Under the pieces are notes generated by a model, which was not told where the DNA came from, made no database searches, and worked only from the letters and a program-made list of their open reading frames with translations. From Verrucomicrobiales bacterium (GTDB lineage: Bacteria > Verrucomicrobiota > Verrucomicrobiia > Limisphaerales > JAYPXF01): a stretch of 50,811 nt of DNA. Made by a program: the position numbers and the translations under genes. The stretch spans positions 1 through 50,811 of the forward strand of contig PBAL01000067.1 in the NCBI GenBank assembly GCA_002715965.1, in the 5' to 3' direction. This document shows positions 36,259-44,031 of this stretch, one piece after another (positions within the stretch are counted from its first letter, which is position 1; each line of letters opens with the position of its first letter).

Positions 36259-36591
36259 GTGTTTGTTCGTGTGCTGGCAATGAGCATCGCATTTGTCGGA
36301 CTGATGTTCTGGGGGAGGTGGGGCGTGGTTCTCTTAAGCTGCTACTTCGCAGTTTTCCATTTCCACTCAGACATGTTTGCGTCGGGGCCTGATGGCTTGA
36401 AGTTTGCCAGGTCGGTTGCAACTGCCGCGGTCCTGTATCTGGTCGCTCGATGGGTTCAGCTCAGGTACTTATGTGGAGGGAATCGTAACCGGTGGTTGGT
36501 TGTTGCGGTGGTGGTGCTGGTGTTCGCGAGTTTCCTGATGAGTCGAGATCGGGTGATCCATTCACGAAGATCTTTCAGAGGACGAGGTTGA
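36259..36591 (+). CDS. Small membrane protein, unknown
   Basis: GTG 36259 gives 110 residues with three predicted membrane helices (VLAMSIAFVGLMFWGRW, WGVVLLSCYFAVF, WLVVAVVVLVFASFL). It ends in an Arg-rich tail (SRRSFRGRG). No family is recognised. The divergent sulfatase ends about 190 bp beyond. Confidence 0.45.
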   Translation: MFVRVLAMSIAFVGLMFWGRWGVVLLSCYFAVFHFHSDMFASGPDGLKFARSVATAAVLYLVARWVQLRYLCGGNRNRWLVVAVVVLVFASFLMSRDRVIHSRRSFRGRG

Positions 36592-36779
36592 ACAGATTGT
36601 GGATGGATTGGTGAGTTGGAGTGATCCTCATTTTCTTAGGCGAATCACGATTCGGCCGCTCGGTGAGAATTCGGTCTTGGTTGAGTTGGCTGAAACCAGT
36701 CGGACGGCGACGTTCACTGGTTTTTGCCAATACCGGTGAGGGATGAATTGATCCGGCTCACGCCGAATTCTGCCGACAC

Positions 36780-38108
36780 CTAGCGGACGGCTGCGTCCAT
36801 CAGGGTGGCGAGTTGTTTCACGAGCGCGGGGTGTTGCGTGGCGAGGTTGTTTGATTCGCCGATGTCGTTCTGCAAGTTGTAGAGTTCGAAGGGAGCGTCG
36901 GGTTTCACCTGGACCAGCTTCCATTTGCCGCGACGAATTGCGCGTTTGTTGGAATAACGCCAGTAGAGGTGATCGTGGCTTTTCTGTTTTTCGCCTTTCA
37001 GGGTCGGGACGAAGGAGATGCCGTCGATGTCCTTGGGCGGCTTGACTCCGGCGAGTTCGCAGGCGGTGGGCAGGAAATCCCAGAAGGCAAGGGGCTCGTC
37101 GGTTTCGGTTCCGGCTTTCACGATTCCGGGCCACCGGGCGATAGCGGGCACGCGGATTCCGCCTTCGTAGAGATCGCGCTTGTAACCGCGAAGCGGACCG
37201 TTGGCATCGAAGAATTCGTGGACGTGGCCCCCTTCTGAGTGGGGACCGTTGTCCGATGTGAAGAAGACGAGGGTGTTGCGATCGATCTTGAGCTGCTTGA
37301 GAAGCTTGAAGAGTTCGCCGACCTGGCTGTCCATGTGGGTGATCATCGCGGCCTGGCCTTTCTCGGTGTTTGGCCAATGCACGATGGAGCGGTAGATGCC
37401 GTAGCCGGGAACCTCCATGCCGTCTCCGGAAACGCGGCCGCCTTCGTTGTTTGCGTGGGGAACCGTCCAGTGCATGTGAAGGAGGAAGGGCCTCTTGTGA
37501 TTGCGGCGAATGAAATCGAAGGCTTCCTTGGTCATGACGTCGTGAGACCAGGTGGTCTTCTTCTTGGCGACGCGGCCACGTGCGGCCGGATGATCGAGGA
37601 GTTCGTTTCCGGGCAGTTCGACCTTGTCGGAATTGCGCCAGAGGTGGGTCGGGTAGAAGTTGTGCGCTTCGCCCTGGTCGAGATAGCCCATCCAGAAGTC
37701 GAAACCATTGCGATTGGGATGACCGCTGGATTCAGGTCCGCCCATGGCCCACTTGCCGATGCCACCCGTGCGATAACCGGCTTCCTGCAGGAGTTCGCCG
37801 ACGGTGATGTCCGCAACTGAGAATTCGTATTTCGCGTTGGAGTAGATGGGCGTGTGGCCCATGTGCTTGCCGGTCCAGAGAGACAGACGCGAAGGACGGC
37901 AGACGGTGCAACCGGCGTAGTAGGAGGTGAAGCGCAGGCCCTCGGCTGCCATCTGGTCGAGGTTTGGCGTTTTGATGAAGCGTTGGCCGAAACAGCCGAG
38001 GTCGCCGTAGCCGAGATCATCCACCATGATGTAAATGATGTTGGGCTTGGAAGCCGCGTGGGTGCTCTGGAGGGCGAACGCCAAGGCAACGATAAGAAGT
38101 GTACGCAT
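36780..38108 (-). CDS. Secreted sulfatase (FGly type)
   Basis: The 442-residue protein has a signal peptide (about 1-18) and then the sulfatase core. NIIYIMVDDLGYGDLGCFG (23-41) carries metal-binding aspartates. CTVCRPSRLSLWTGKHMGH holds the maturation motif Cys70-Arg-Pro-Ser-Arg, whose cysteine becomes formylglycine. LVFFTSDNGPHSEGG near 285 is a second metal site and LYEGGIRVPAIARWPG near 315 is also present. It hydrolyses sulfate esters, probably on algal or animal glycans. No anaerobic maturase is in the window. Confidence 0.93.
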   Translation of the reverse strand: MRTLLIVALAFALQSTHAASKPNIIYIMVDDLGYGDLGCFGQRFIKTPNLDQMAAEGLRFTSYYAGCTVCRPSRLSLWTGKHMGHTPIYSNAKYEFSVADITVGELLQEAGYRTGGIGKWAMGGPESSGHPNRNGFDFWMGYLDQGEAHNFYPTHLWRNSDKVELPGNELLDHPAARGRVAKKKTTWSHDVMTKEAFDFIRRNHKRPFLLHMHWTVPHANNEGGRVSGDGMEVPGYGIYRSIVHWPNTEKGQAAMITHMDSQVGELFKLLKQLKIDRNTLVFFTSDNGPHSEGGHVHEFFDANGPLRGYKRDLYEGGIRVPAIARWPGIVKAGTETDEPLAFWDFLPTACELAGVKPPKDIDGISFVPTLKGEKQKSHDHLYWRYSNKRAIRRGKWKLVQVKPDAPFELYNLQNDIGESNNLATQHPALVKQLATLMDAAVR

Positions 38109-38147
38109 GGGCCGATGGAATTCGGAACAGCGCTCGGAGGCGAGACT

Positions 38148-38183
38148 AATCGGTCAGATCAAACCGATCAGACCAATCAATCT
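38148..38183. repeat. Four degenerate 9-bp tandem units
   Basis: The run reads AATCGGTCA, GATCAAACC, GATCAGACC, AATCAATCT. It lies just upstream of the sulfatase start codon, between that gene and the DUF1080 gene on the other strand. Confidence 0.5.
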
Positions 38184-38290
38184 TCCAGTGGGATGACCGC
38201 ACTGACCGTTGTTCCCTTCTTCTTCGCCGATTTGAGATTGAACTCACCACGCTCATCGGACTCACTCTTTTAGCAACCGCGAAGGATCCG

Positions 38291-39052
38291 GTGGTCCGCA
38301 AGGAGATCCGCGAGATCAATGGCAAGAACCTCGAATTCATGTTCATCGACGGCATCAAGGTCCACGAAACCGATCCCAAGAAACAGCCACAGCCACCGGT
38401 CGTCGAACCAAAGCCTTATGACGCCAAAGCGGCCAAGGCACCCAAGGGAGCCATCGTCCTGTTCGACGGTTCGAACAAGTCGGTGAAAAACTGGACCACA
38501 ACCAAGGGCGAACCCACCACCTGGAGTCTGGTCGACGGTTCACTGGAATCCGGCAAGGGCTACATTCAAAGCAAACAGCAATTCGGTTCCTGCAAACTGC
38601 ACATCGAATTTGCCACGCCAAGTGTCATGAAAGGAAAGGGTCAGGGACGCGGCAACAGTGGCGTGTTCCTTATGGGCCGCTACGAAATCCAGGTTCTCGA
38701 CAGCTACGGGAACACCACTTATCCGGACGGCCAATGCGGCGCGCTTTACCGACGCAAGAAGCCCGATGTAAACTCCAGCCGCAGGCCGGGCGAGTGGCAG
38801 ACCTACGACATCACCTTTCACCGGCCGACGTTCGACAAGAAAGGCAAGGTCAAACGCAAGGCGCGCTTCCACGTCGTCCACAACGGACACGTGATCCACG
38901 ACGACGTCGAACTCTCCGGAGGAACCGGCTGGCGCGGACCGCATTCCATTTCCGAATACGCAGCCCACGGCGACACGGGCCCCATTCAGATGCAGGACCA
39001 CGGCAACCCCGTCCGTTTCCGCAACGTCTGGGTGATTCCGATTGAGGGCTGA
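38291..39052 (+). CDS. Secreted 3-keto-disaccharide hydrolase (DUF1080), start uncertain
   Basis: GTG 38291 gives 253 residues. The domain AIVLFDGSNKSVKNWTTTKG, YIQSKQQFGSCKLHIEF, GNSGVFLMGRYEIQVLDSYG and ISEYAAHGDTGPIQMQDHGN is a beta-jelly-roll glycoside hydrolase of the DUF1080 family. That family cleaves 3-keto glycosides, the products of Gfo/Idh-type oxidation. In the same frame upstream lies a signal peptide (LTTLIGLTLLATA from 38243), but no ATG/GTG/TTG codes its start; the first codon would be ATT at 38237. So either a non-standard start is used or the secretion signal has been disabled. It fits the neighbouring oxidoreductases functionally. Confidence 0.75.
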   Translation: MVRKEIREINGKNLEFMFIDGIKVHETDPKKQPQPPVVEPKPYDAKAAKAPKGAIVLFDGSNKSVKNWTTTKGEPTTWSLVDGSLESGKGYIQSKQQFGSCKLHIEFATPSVMKGKGQGRGNSGVFLMGRYEIQVLDSYGNTTYPDGQCGALYRRKKPDVNSSRRPGEWQTYDITFHRPTFDKKGKVKRKARFHVVHNGHVIHDDVELSGGTGWRGPHSISEYAAHGDTGPIQMQDHGNPVRFRNVWVIPIEG

Positions 39053-39083
39053 GATTTCCGTGGTTTCCCCACGGATTGAAATC
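39053..39083. repeat. Hairpin just after the DUF1080 gene
   Basis: Arms CCGTGG (39058-39063) and CCACGG (39069-39074) form a 6-bp stem with a 5-nt loop, extended by GATTT/AAATC with a bulge. It starts at the next base after the stop. A T-rich tail is not present, so termination is only possible. Confidence 0.45.
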
Positions 39084-39636
39084 GGTGCTACGTAGGATGG
39101 ACCCGTGGTCCGTCCAGTTCCGAGTGAATCGTCATCGAATGGTCCGAATGATTTCGGAAAGTTCGCCCGTCATCAGCCCGACCCTACGCAACAGGACGGA
39201 ACACCGCGGTCATCCCTGCGGGAATGGAGAATTACATCATCGACTGCCACGTCAAACACTTTGACTCCCAGGCGTTTGAAACACGACTTTGATGACAACC
39301 GTGAAGACCTTGGATGAACACGGCCATGCTGCGACCCCGTTCGGGATCGACGGGCTTGGTGGACCGTGTTCCCGGGGTGGCGCTTCGCTTACCCCGAGCT
39401 ACCGTGACTTTAAGCCCTTCGGGCTATTGGGCTTGCTCGCTTCGCTCGGGAGAAATACGGCTGAGGACGGTCGTCGAATTGAAGACAGGATACCACCACG
39501 TATAGCCGTGCTCGCCGCTGCGCGCTTTTGCCGTTATGAACCCGCAGTCGCAAATGCCGCGAATCATGACCATTCCGTGAACGCAGCAGATTACGAAAAA
39601 TTTGTCCAGGCGGTGGGCGGTTTCAGGATCTCAGCC
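39084..39636. other. Long gap with palindromic scraps
   Basis: No gene is supported on either strand. A typical PVC interspersed palindrome-like motif occurs at about 39371-39400 (CCCGGGGTGG...TTACCCCGAGC). Small hairpins stand at about 39413-39426 (AGCCC...GGGCT) and 39100-39118 (GGACC...GGTCC). The short frames here look like translated repeats. Confidence 0.4.
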
Positions 39637-39637
39637 C

Positions 39638-39667
39638 AAAAAAAGAAGGCCGGCTGATGCCGGCCTT
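39638..39667 (-). terminator. Rho-independent terminator of the YHS gene
   Basis: On the minus strand a 9-bp perfect GC-rich stem (39646-39654 with 39659-39667, 4-nt loop) is followed by C and then seven T. It begins 26 bp after the stop of the gene at 39694-40128. This is a textbook intrinsic terminator. Confidence 0.92.
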
Positions 39668-39693
39668 CGCTGAATTTGTTTGGAAATACCCGA

Positions 39694-40128
39694 TTAACCC
39701 TTCTGGTTCTTCAGGTTCTTGAGGTACTTGTCCGGGTTGGACTTGAAGCGGTCGAGGGCGCGCTTCTTGCAGAAGTAGATCTTCTGGCCGTTGTGAACGA
39801 CGGACGGGCCTTTGGGATGCACGCGGCGATCGGTGTAGACCGGGCAGAATTTCTGGGCCAGCGGCTTGACCTTCTTGTCGACGACCGACTTGAGCTGGGG
39901 AGCCTGCTTCAGCGAAACCACTGCGAAGTAGTCAGGATTCTCGGCCCATTGGCGCTTGCAGGTGCTGCAGCACATGAAGACTTTCACGCCCTTGTAATCG
40001 ACGGAGGTATCGGGATCGATTTCATCCTCAATCATCAGAGGACATAGGGTCTGTTTTCCGTCGGCCACGGCGGTCATGGAGACCACGCTGCAAAGGGCCA
40101 ACGCCAGCAATGATTTGATCAGTTTCAT
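39694..40128 (-). CDS. Secreted protein with two YHS/TRASH-like metal-binding motifs
   Basis: ATG 40128 is chosen (a GTG two codons earlier is also possible). A signal peptide (MKLIKSLLALALCSVVSMTA) leads to two repeats of similar design. The first is LCPLMIEDEIDPDTSVDYKG with KVFMCCSTCKRQWAENPDYF; the second is FCPVYTDRRVHPKG with KIYFCKKRALDRFKSNPDKY. The Cys-Pro-Met/Val and later FxC-type cysteines resemble YHS/TRASH domains that bind copper or other metals. The role could be periplasmic metal handling or sensing. A single-gene unit ends at the terminator at 39638. Confidence 0.82.
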   Translation of the reverse strand: MKLIKSLLALALCSVVSMTAVADGKQTLCPLMIEDEIDPDTSVDYKGVKVFMCCSTCKRQWAENPDYFAVVSLKQAPQLKSVVDKKVKPLAQKFCPVYTDRRVHPKGPSVVHNGQKIYFCKKRALDRFKSNPDKYLKNLKNQKG

Positions 40129-40134
40129 AGTCAC

Positions 40135-40540
40135 TTTGAATTTTGGGCCGACACATTTGCGGGAAGGATTGGTTCAAGTCAATCTCACAAATCGTCGGCC
40201 AACGGGGGCTTTGGACTGCGGGTTATACGGACGTATTCATGGGCGCTGCTGAGTTCGAAGACACTTTTGCGGATGACCTGCGATGGGCCGACGTGGCAGC
40301 GTGTTTAGGCGGGCAGGCCATTTGTAACCGATGTCTTGCCCGCCCTCGCCCGCTGCTGCGTTTTTTGACCACATCCCGACTCAATCGGCTACGTGGCAGA
40401 ATTCCGGCGATTATTGGCGTGTTTTTCTCGGCACGGTGGTTGACACGAGAATCTTCCCTGATACGCTCCCCGGTCCGCAAATTGCGGAGTGAGCATGCGG
40501 CCTGTGGGCCGCTGTATTTTTGTTTTTTGGATTTTGCCTT
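40135..40540. other. Divergent gap upstream of rpmH
   Basis: These 406 bases separate the leftward YHS gene from the rightward rpmH unit. A likely promoter lies at 40440-40467. A weak frame at 40143-40544 is not convincing. No dnaA gene or DnaA-box cluster is present. Confidence 0.5.
40440..40467 (+). promoter_or_regulatory. Candidate sigma-70 promoter for rpmH-rnpA
   Basis: A perfect -35 hexamer TTGACA (40440-40445) is followed after 16 bp by TACGCT (40462-40467), a partial -10 match. It sits about 75 bp before the rpmH start, where a promoter is expected. Confidence 0.45.
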
Positions 40541-40678
40541 ATGAAACGAACCTATCAACCCTCACGTATCAGCCGGAAACGGCAGCATGGCTTTCGGGCC
40601 CGCAACAGCAGCAAGAGCGGGCGTGCCATCCTTAAACGCCGTCGAGCCCAGGGCCGCAAGCGCCTGACGCCCGCCTGA
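40541..40678 (+). CDS. rpmH: Ribosomal protein L34
   Basis: ATG 40541 opens 45 codons reading [20 protein letters not shown] with a basic tail ([14 protein letters not shown]), the classic L34 sequence and length. It binds 23S rRNA in the large subunit. The stop is 7 bp before rnpA, the usual pairing, and both are translated from a shared message. The gene is short and easy to miss. Confidence 0.97.
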   Translation: MKRTYQPSRISRKRQHGFRARNSSKSGRAILKRRRAQGRKRLTPA

Positions 40679-40685
40679 TCGTTGC

Positions 40686-41066
40686 ATGCCGGATGCGTTG
40701 CAGGCTCGCTTGACTCTGGGACGCGACAAGCGGCTCCTCAAGCGCGGGGAGTTTGCGCGGATCAAGACCGAGGGCCGGCGTCTGGTGAGGGGTTGTCTGG
40801 TGGTGAATTGGATGGTTTGTCCGGACAGCGCGGTTTCCCGCCTGGGAGCGATCACCTCCAAAGCCATCGGGAACGCCATCAAGCGCAGCCGCGCGCGGCG
40901 ATTGATGCGAGAGGTCTTCCGGCACCATCAACACGAATTCACGCAGCCGATCGAACTGGTCCTCATCGCCAGAAGATCGATCAACGAGAAAGACTTTCAG
41001 CAGGTGGAACGCACGTTTCTGAAACTCATGTCCGAGGCCGGGGTGTTGGCTGCACGCGAGGAATGA
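40686..41066 (+). CDS. rnpA: Ribonuclease P protein component
   Basis: The 126-residue protein has RLTLGRDKRLLKRGEFARIK at the start and the signature GNAIKRSRARRLMREVFRHH (RNR-like, about 63-82), then IELVLIARRSI. It binds the RNase P RNA that trims tRNA 5' ends. The stop overlaps the yidD start by 4 bp. The order rpmH-rnpA-yidD-yidC is the standard bacterial arrangement. Confidence 0.95.
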   Translation: MPDALQARLTLGRDKRLLKRGEFARIKTEGRRLVRGCLVVNWMVCPDSAVSRLGAITSKAIGNAIKRSRARRLMREVFRHHQHEFTQPIELVLIARRSINEKDFQQVERTFLKLMSEAGVLAAREE

Positions 41067-41314
41067 ATCCGCTTCAGTTCATCTGTCTGCTCGTGATCCG
41101 GGGTTACCAGTTGACTCTTTCCCCGTTGCTTTCGCTGATGTTTGGCGACCAGTGCCGCTTCACTCCAAGCTGTTCCAAGTATGCGGCTGAGGCGATCCGC
41201 GTTCATGGCGCCATTCGCGGGGTCTGGCTCGGCACCCGACGCCTGTTGCGCTGCAATCCCTGGTCCGGATGCAGCGGACACGATCCCGTTCCTCAAGTCC
41301 GACTCCGAGTTTAG
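41063..41314 (+). CDS. yidD: Membrane protein insertion efficiency factor YidD
   Basis: ATG 41063 overlaps the rnpA stop (ATGA). The 83-residue protein carries YQLTLSPLLSLMFGDQCRFT with PSCSKYAAEAI, the conserved CRFxPSCSxYxxEAI block, and RLLRCNPWSGCSGHDPVP. It assists YidC in inserting membrane proteins. The longer in-frame opening at 40682 lies over rnpA and is not used. Confidence 0.93.
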   Translation: MNPLQFICLLVIRGYQLTLSPLLSLMFGDQCRFTPSCSKYAAEAIRVHGAIRGVWLGTRRLLRCNPWSGCSGHDPVPQVRLRV

Positions 41315-41335
41315 TCCCGTTTTCCCAGTAACCTC

Positions 41336-43228
41336 ATGGATCGCAAATCAATCGTCGTTCTAGTCCTGTCCATGGTCTTCCTGTTCAGTTGGCAGGGCTT
41401 GATGAACAAGTGGTATCCGCAGAAGCCCAAGTCGGCTAAGGCGGGTGGGACCAATGCTCCGGCGAGCACAAACCTGAGCGCCACCAAACCGGGTTCGTTC
41501 GGGGAGGTGACCACGAACTTAGCTCCTCAATCACTTGGAACGACGAATACAGCCAGCACCAATAATCCAGCCGTTGCAGCCGCGCCTTCACTTGCATTTG
41601 CACCTGCGCCTGCCCCGCCTCCCGAAGAGGAGCTGCTCGTTCTCGATACCGAACTGACGAGGTACACTTTCACCTCACTTGGCGGGGGCATCAAACTGGT
41701 CGAGCTCAAGAAACATCCCGAACGCGTCGGACGTCTCGCGGAATTCGGTGCTGGCCGCCTCACGAAGTTGAACGAAAAGGCGCCGGTTCCGATCGGGGCG
41801 TTGTTCATCGCAGGTGCAGTCAGCGAGAACACGCCTTACACGCTCAGCAAGACCAACGGCGGTGTGAACGCCATGCTTCAATTCCCGGACGGCTCGCGAA
41901 TCGTGAAGGAATTCCGGCCTTCGACGAATTACGCGATGGACGTCTCCGTGCGATTTGAGAATCACAATCCGGGGACGAAAATCAACAAGCCTGAACACTA
42001 TTTTGTCACCGGCACGGCCACCTTGATGAATCCGCGGGACGACGGATTTTATGTGAAGTTCTTTTGGTTCGACGGCGAAGACCGGCACACGACGGACCAT
42101 CGTTGGTTCTTGAACAAGACTCTCGGTTGCTTCCCCGGAAGACCGCGGACGTCCTACACCGCGGAGGAAGAAGCGTTATGGAGTTCCGTGCAGAACCAAT
42201 TTTTCACGGTGACGACCATTCCAGAAAAACCCGCACCACGGGTGATTGCCAAGGAGATCGAGATGCCGAAGTACACCGCAGAGGAACTCGCTCCCGGCGA
42301 ACGACCCAAGATCAAGAAGCCTTACGCGATTCAATCCGGATTCGCATATAAGACGAACGCGATATTCCCCGGTGTGGAAAACGCTCTGGTCCACAACTAC
42401 CACATGTACATCGGACCGAAGGTCTACGGCACCTTCGCCAAGATGGCCACCAGCCAGAAGAACGAGATCGATCGCGTGATGGACCTGAACGGCTTCATCA
42501 TCATTGACGGTTTCTTCGCCCGCGCGCTGCTGCTCGGCATGAACTCCCTTCACAACCAGGGCATGACCTACGCCTGGGCGATCATCTGCATCACCATCAT
42601 CATGAAGCTCCTCTTCTGGCCGCTCACGAACGCGAGCACCAAGTCCATGAAGCGCATGGCCGAACTGCAGCCGGAAATGAAGAAGCTGCAGGACAAGTAC
42701 AAGGACGATCCGCAGAAGATGAATCGCAAGATGATGGAGTTCTGGAAGGAGAACAACGTCAACCCCATGGGCGGTTGCTGGCCGATGCTGCTCCAACTGC
42801 CGGTGTTCCTTGGCTTCTTCACAATGCTCCGCAGCGCGGTTGAGCTGCGGGGCGGGCAGTTCCTCTGGGTGACCGACCTGGCCGCGCCTGACACGATCGG
42901 TCATCTGGCTGGATTCCCCATCAACATCCTGCCCATCCTGATGGGCGTCACGATGTTCTGGCAGAGCAGCCTCACACCGGCTTCTCCGGGCATGGATCCC
43001 ACGCAACAAAAGATTATGCGATACCTGCCGCTGATCTTCGTGGTCTTCCTCTACAACTTTGCGTCCGCGCTCACGCTCTATTGGACCGTGCAAAACCTGT
43101 TGAGTGTTTTGCAGACCAAGATTACCAAATCGAGCGACGGAAAGAAGAAAGGCGACAAACCGGCGCCCACCAAACGGGACGACGGCATCATCGGCAAAGG
43201 GCCGGTGAAGAAACGAAAGAATCGCTGA
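41336..43228 (+). CDS. yidC: Membrane protein insertase YidC
   Basis: The 630-residue protein begins with a membrane helix (SIVVLVLSMVFLFSWQGLM) and a Pro/Ala/Thr-rich linker. The large periplasmic beta domain (about 100-370) is followed by the insertase core: TYAWAIICITIIMKLLFWPL, MKRMAELQPEMKKLQDKYKD, NPMGGCWPMLLQLPVFLGFF and YLPLIFVVFLYNFASALTLY. It inserts and folds inner-membrane proteins with or without SecYEG. The length agrees with Gram-negative-type YidC. The C-terminal tail is Lys-rich. Confidence 0.96.
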   Translation: MDRKSIVVLVLSMVFLFSWQGLMNKWYPQKPKSAKAGGTNAPASTNLSATKPGSFGEVTTNLAPQSLGTTNTASTNNPAVAAAPSLAFAPAPAPPPEEELLVLDTELTRYTFTSLGGGIKLVELKKHPERVGRLAEFGAGRLTKLNEKAPVPIGALFIAGAVSENTPYTLSKTNGGVNAMLQFPDGSRIVKEFRPSTNYAMDVSVRFENHNPGTKINKPEHYFVTGTATLMNPRDDGFYVKFFWFDGEDRHTTDHRWFLNKTLGCFPGRPRTSYTAEEEALWSSVQNQFFTVTTIPEKPAPRVIAKEIEMPKYTAEELAPGERPKIKKPYAIQSGFAYKTNAIFPGVENALVHNYHMYIGPKVYGTFAKMATSQKNEIDRVMDLNGFIIIDGFFARALLLGMNSLHNQGMTYAWAIICITIIMKLLFWPLTNASTKSMKRMAELQPEMKKLQDKYKDDPQKMNRKMMEFWKENNVNPMGGCWPMLLQLPVFLGFFTMLRSAVELRGGQFLWVTDLAAPDTIGHLAGFPINILPILMGVTMFWQSSLTPASPGMDPTQQKIMRYLPLIFVVFLYNFASALTLYWTVQNLLSVLQTKITKSSDGKKKGDKPAPTKRDDGIIGKGPVKKRKNR

Positions 43229-43236
43229 ACAGGCTT

Positions 43237-43692
43237 ATGGCTACCGAACCGAAGGAAATGGTCGCGGAACTCCTCAAGTTGATGGGGTTTGACGATGCGA
43301 AAGTCGTGGAGAAGGACTTCGATGCCGGCATGTTGCTGGACATTGAGACCGATGAAGCCGGCCGGCTGATTGGCCGGCAGGGCGCGACGCTCGCGGACAT
43401 GCAATACCTGCTCAACCGCCTGCTCTTCCGGCAGGATCAAGACGCGCCCAAGGTCACGCTGGACGTGGGCGGCTATCGCTCCAAGGCCCGCGAAACACTT
43501 GTCGCCAAGGCCAAGGAAGCTGCCGACAGGGTGCGCAAACAAGGCGACATCGTGGAACTTGAGCCGATGAATTCCTTCGACCGCTGGGTCGTGCACAACA
43601 CCTTGAAGGATGATGAGGAGATCGAAACCTCCAGCGTAGAGGTGGACGGCACATCCATGAAAGCCATTCTCCTGCGCCCCAAACGTGGTTGA
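43237..43692 (+). CDS. khpB: RNA-binding protein KhpB/Jag (KH-R3H)
   Basis: ATG 43237, 8 bp after yidC, gives 151 residues. A KH type-II domain has GRLIGRQGATLADMQYLLNR (about 47-66, GxxG = GRQG). The R3H domain follows (SFDRWVVHNTLKDDEEIETS). There is no N-terminal Jag domain, so this is the short form. It binds many RNAs and affects cell-envelope or division gene expression in other bacteria. The position after yidC is conserved. The symbol jag is also used. Confidence 0.88.
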   Translation: MATEPKEMVAELLKLMGFDDAKVVEKDFDAGMLLDIETDEAGRLIGRQGATLADMQYLLNRLLFRQDQDAPKVTLDVGGYRSKARETLVAKAKEAADRVRKQGDIVELEPMNSFDRWVVHNTLKDDEEIETSSVEVDGTSMKAILLRPKRG

Positions 43693-43930
43693 GCCGGCCT
43701 CCGTGGAAGTGCCCCGCAATTTCGAATTGCCGGACCAAGTCGCCCAGTGGGACGACATGCAACACTTCACGTTCCTGCAGGAGCATCAATTCGGCCACCT
43801 GGCGCTGCTTGAAGATCTCAAGGCCAAGGGCCGGGAAAGAACCGACGAGCATCGGCACTGGCTCGCGCAATTCGAGAAGGTGGAGATGCACATGGCGGGT
43901 GATTTCAATCGCCGATACTTTCAAGGGTAA
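43685..43930 (+). CDS. Unknown small protein next to khpB
   Basis: GTG 43685 overlaps the khpB stop by 8 bp. The 81 residues are helical and His/Glu-rich (DDMQHFTFLQEHQFGHLALL, DEHRHWLAQFEKVEMHMAGD). The family is not recognised, but the coding texture and overlap suggest a real coupled gene. No membrane segment or metal site is evident beyond the histidines. Confidence 0.55.
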   Translation: MVEPASVEVPRNFELPDQVAQWDDMQHFTFLQEHQFGHLALLEDLKAKGRERTDEHRHWLAQFEKVEMHMAGDFNRRYFQG

Positions 43931-44031
43931 GTCCCTCCACCTACTTCGTCGCGGGCTCCCCTCGGTGCTGGACATGAGGCGCTGCGAGTTCTACGCTCCG
44001 CGTACGCAAACGGTAGACCAAATCAGATATT

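Noticed and set aside
36628..37377. Long minus-strand frame inside the sulfatase gene
   Set aside because: It is a shadow of the sulfatase gene: basic, low-complexity and without family features.
42176..43093. Large minus-strand frame over yidC
   Set aside because: Shadow frame; yidC is certain on the other strand.
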